Assembly: GCF_000264905.1 (NCBI RefSeq)
Contig: NW_006763154.1
Coordinates: forward strand, 72,349-92,017
Direction: 5' to 3'
Source of the DNA: Stereum hirsutum FP-91666 SS1
Taxonomy: Eukaryota; Basidiomycota; Agaricomycetes; Russulales; Stereaceae
DNA: 19,669 nt
Part shown: positions 19,021-19,669 of the stretch, one piece after another
Numbering within the stretch: the stretch's first letter is position 1
Layout of the letters: each line of letters begins with the position of its first letter
Made by a program: the position numbers and the translations under genes
The notes under the pieces: model-generated
Database searches by the model: none
Told to the model about the DNA's origin: nothing
Seen by the model: the letters and a program-made list of their open reading frames with translations, nothing else

Positions 19021-19669
19021 ATGCATCTGGTACGAGGAGAGGAATTAGAGGGGAGCAGTGAACTTCGGTCCCATCGAAAAAGCGAAAGAAACCGGGGAGC
19101 TGATTGACGGGGTCGCAGGACGCGAGAGGTGGAACCGACCGCACGATGTGAGATCTGTATGGGCAAATCATACTGATGGTCTGAGAGCGAGGAACGCTCC
19201 CCAACACCGCCTGATCCGCGAAGATGATGACCTGTGTAGACGCAACACAGGCCTGTTCGAGACGGTGATGGTCTGGGTTGGGGCGTAGGTCTTGAGATGT
19301 CCATCGGCTGGGAACGCCTGAGACCTCCTCGCGACCACTAAGCTAAAGTGGTGCGCGCAGGATGCGGTGCGGGATCATCGCCCAGGAGGTAGGCAACAAA
19401 GCTGAGCATGAGAGGACTACGGAGGGCGGTTGTGTCTCAGGGCTGCAAGCGGCTCTTGCGGTATCCTTTACCGAGGCGGGGTTCGGGAGACGTAGAGGCC
19501 AGGTACATCCGATAAAGTCGAACTCGAGGCTGTGAATAGCGACAACTAACAAGACAATGGCGGGGTCAGAATAGGCGAAAGACATGGGACGAAGGATAAA
19601 GGAAGATACGCACACGATATGAGAAAGGCCTCACGGAGTATCAAATCCATAAAACAAGGCACTGACGCC
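19021..19669. other. Right edge of window, no confident feature
   Basis: A 90-codon and a 124-codon minus-strand frame (19615-19343 and 19304-18930) are open, but I recognise no family and see no convincing splice pattern. A 6-bp hairpin (ACCACT/AGTGGT) lies at about 19334-19352. A gene entering from the right on the minus strand cannot be excluded. Confidence 0.4.

Noticed and set aside
19326..19362. tRNA A-box (TAGCTTAGTGGT) on the minus strand
   Set aside because: No B-box or closing acceptor stem follows at tRNA distance.

Overview
The window looks like nuclear DNA of a filamentous basidiomycete, probably an agaricomycete. Seen: intron-rich genes whose introns are mostly 50-130 nt with CTGAC/CTAAC-type branch sites, at least one well-forced GC-AG intron, CT-rich leaders and spacers full of microsatellites. 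Inferred from gene content: a glyoxal oxidase (copper radical oxidase, AA5 type) and a secreted choline-dehydrogenase-like GMC flavoprotein are typical of plant- or wood-associated agaricomycetes. No ribosomal RNA, tRNA or complete transposon was found.

Layout. 1-665: non-genic, with a 39-bp-period minisatellite (about 160-432) and overlapping palindromes (482-542). 666-888: one copy of a roughly 222-bp repeat. 864-2883 (-): GMC oxidoreductase whose frame is intact across ten inferred exons but stops where the 222-bp repeat begins, so the C-terminal catalytic part is missing. 3491-5220 (-): mitochondrial peptide chain release factor 1, complete, 424 aa. 5522-8145 (+): UTP7/WDR46-like U3 snoRNP WD40 protein, complete, 636 aa, divergent from the release factor across a 301-bp shared promoter. 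8146-11169: 3 kb without a gene, holding a diverged repeat field (8937-10030) with a strong G-quadruplex motif. 11170-14174 (+): membrane-anchored glyoxal oxidase, 820 aa, all copper-radical residues present. 14175-15250: pyrimidine-rich microsatellite DNA. 15251-15472: second copy of the 222-bp repeat, inverted. 15911-18119 (+): a TATA box followed by an unrecognised multi-exon gene, only partly resolved. 18400-19020: four diverged copies of a 75-bp block separated by purine-rich spacers. The last 650 bp hold nothing I can name.

How the genes fit together. The release factor (mitochondrial translation termination) and UTP7 (small-subunit rRNA processing) share a divergent promoter, so co-expression with growth is plausible. 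Glyoxal oxidase makes extracellular H2O2 from small aldehydes; an intact GMC enzyme would belong to the same secreted oxidative set, but here it is a 3'-truncated remnant. The two inverted 222-bp copies bound a 14.8-kb block containing all four recognised genes, which makes the block a candidate for inversion.

All exon models were worked out by hand from splice motifs, frame continuity and family resemblance; no transcript or database evidence was available.
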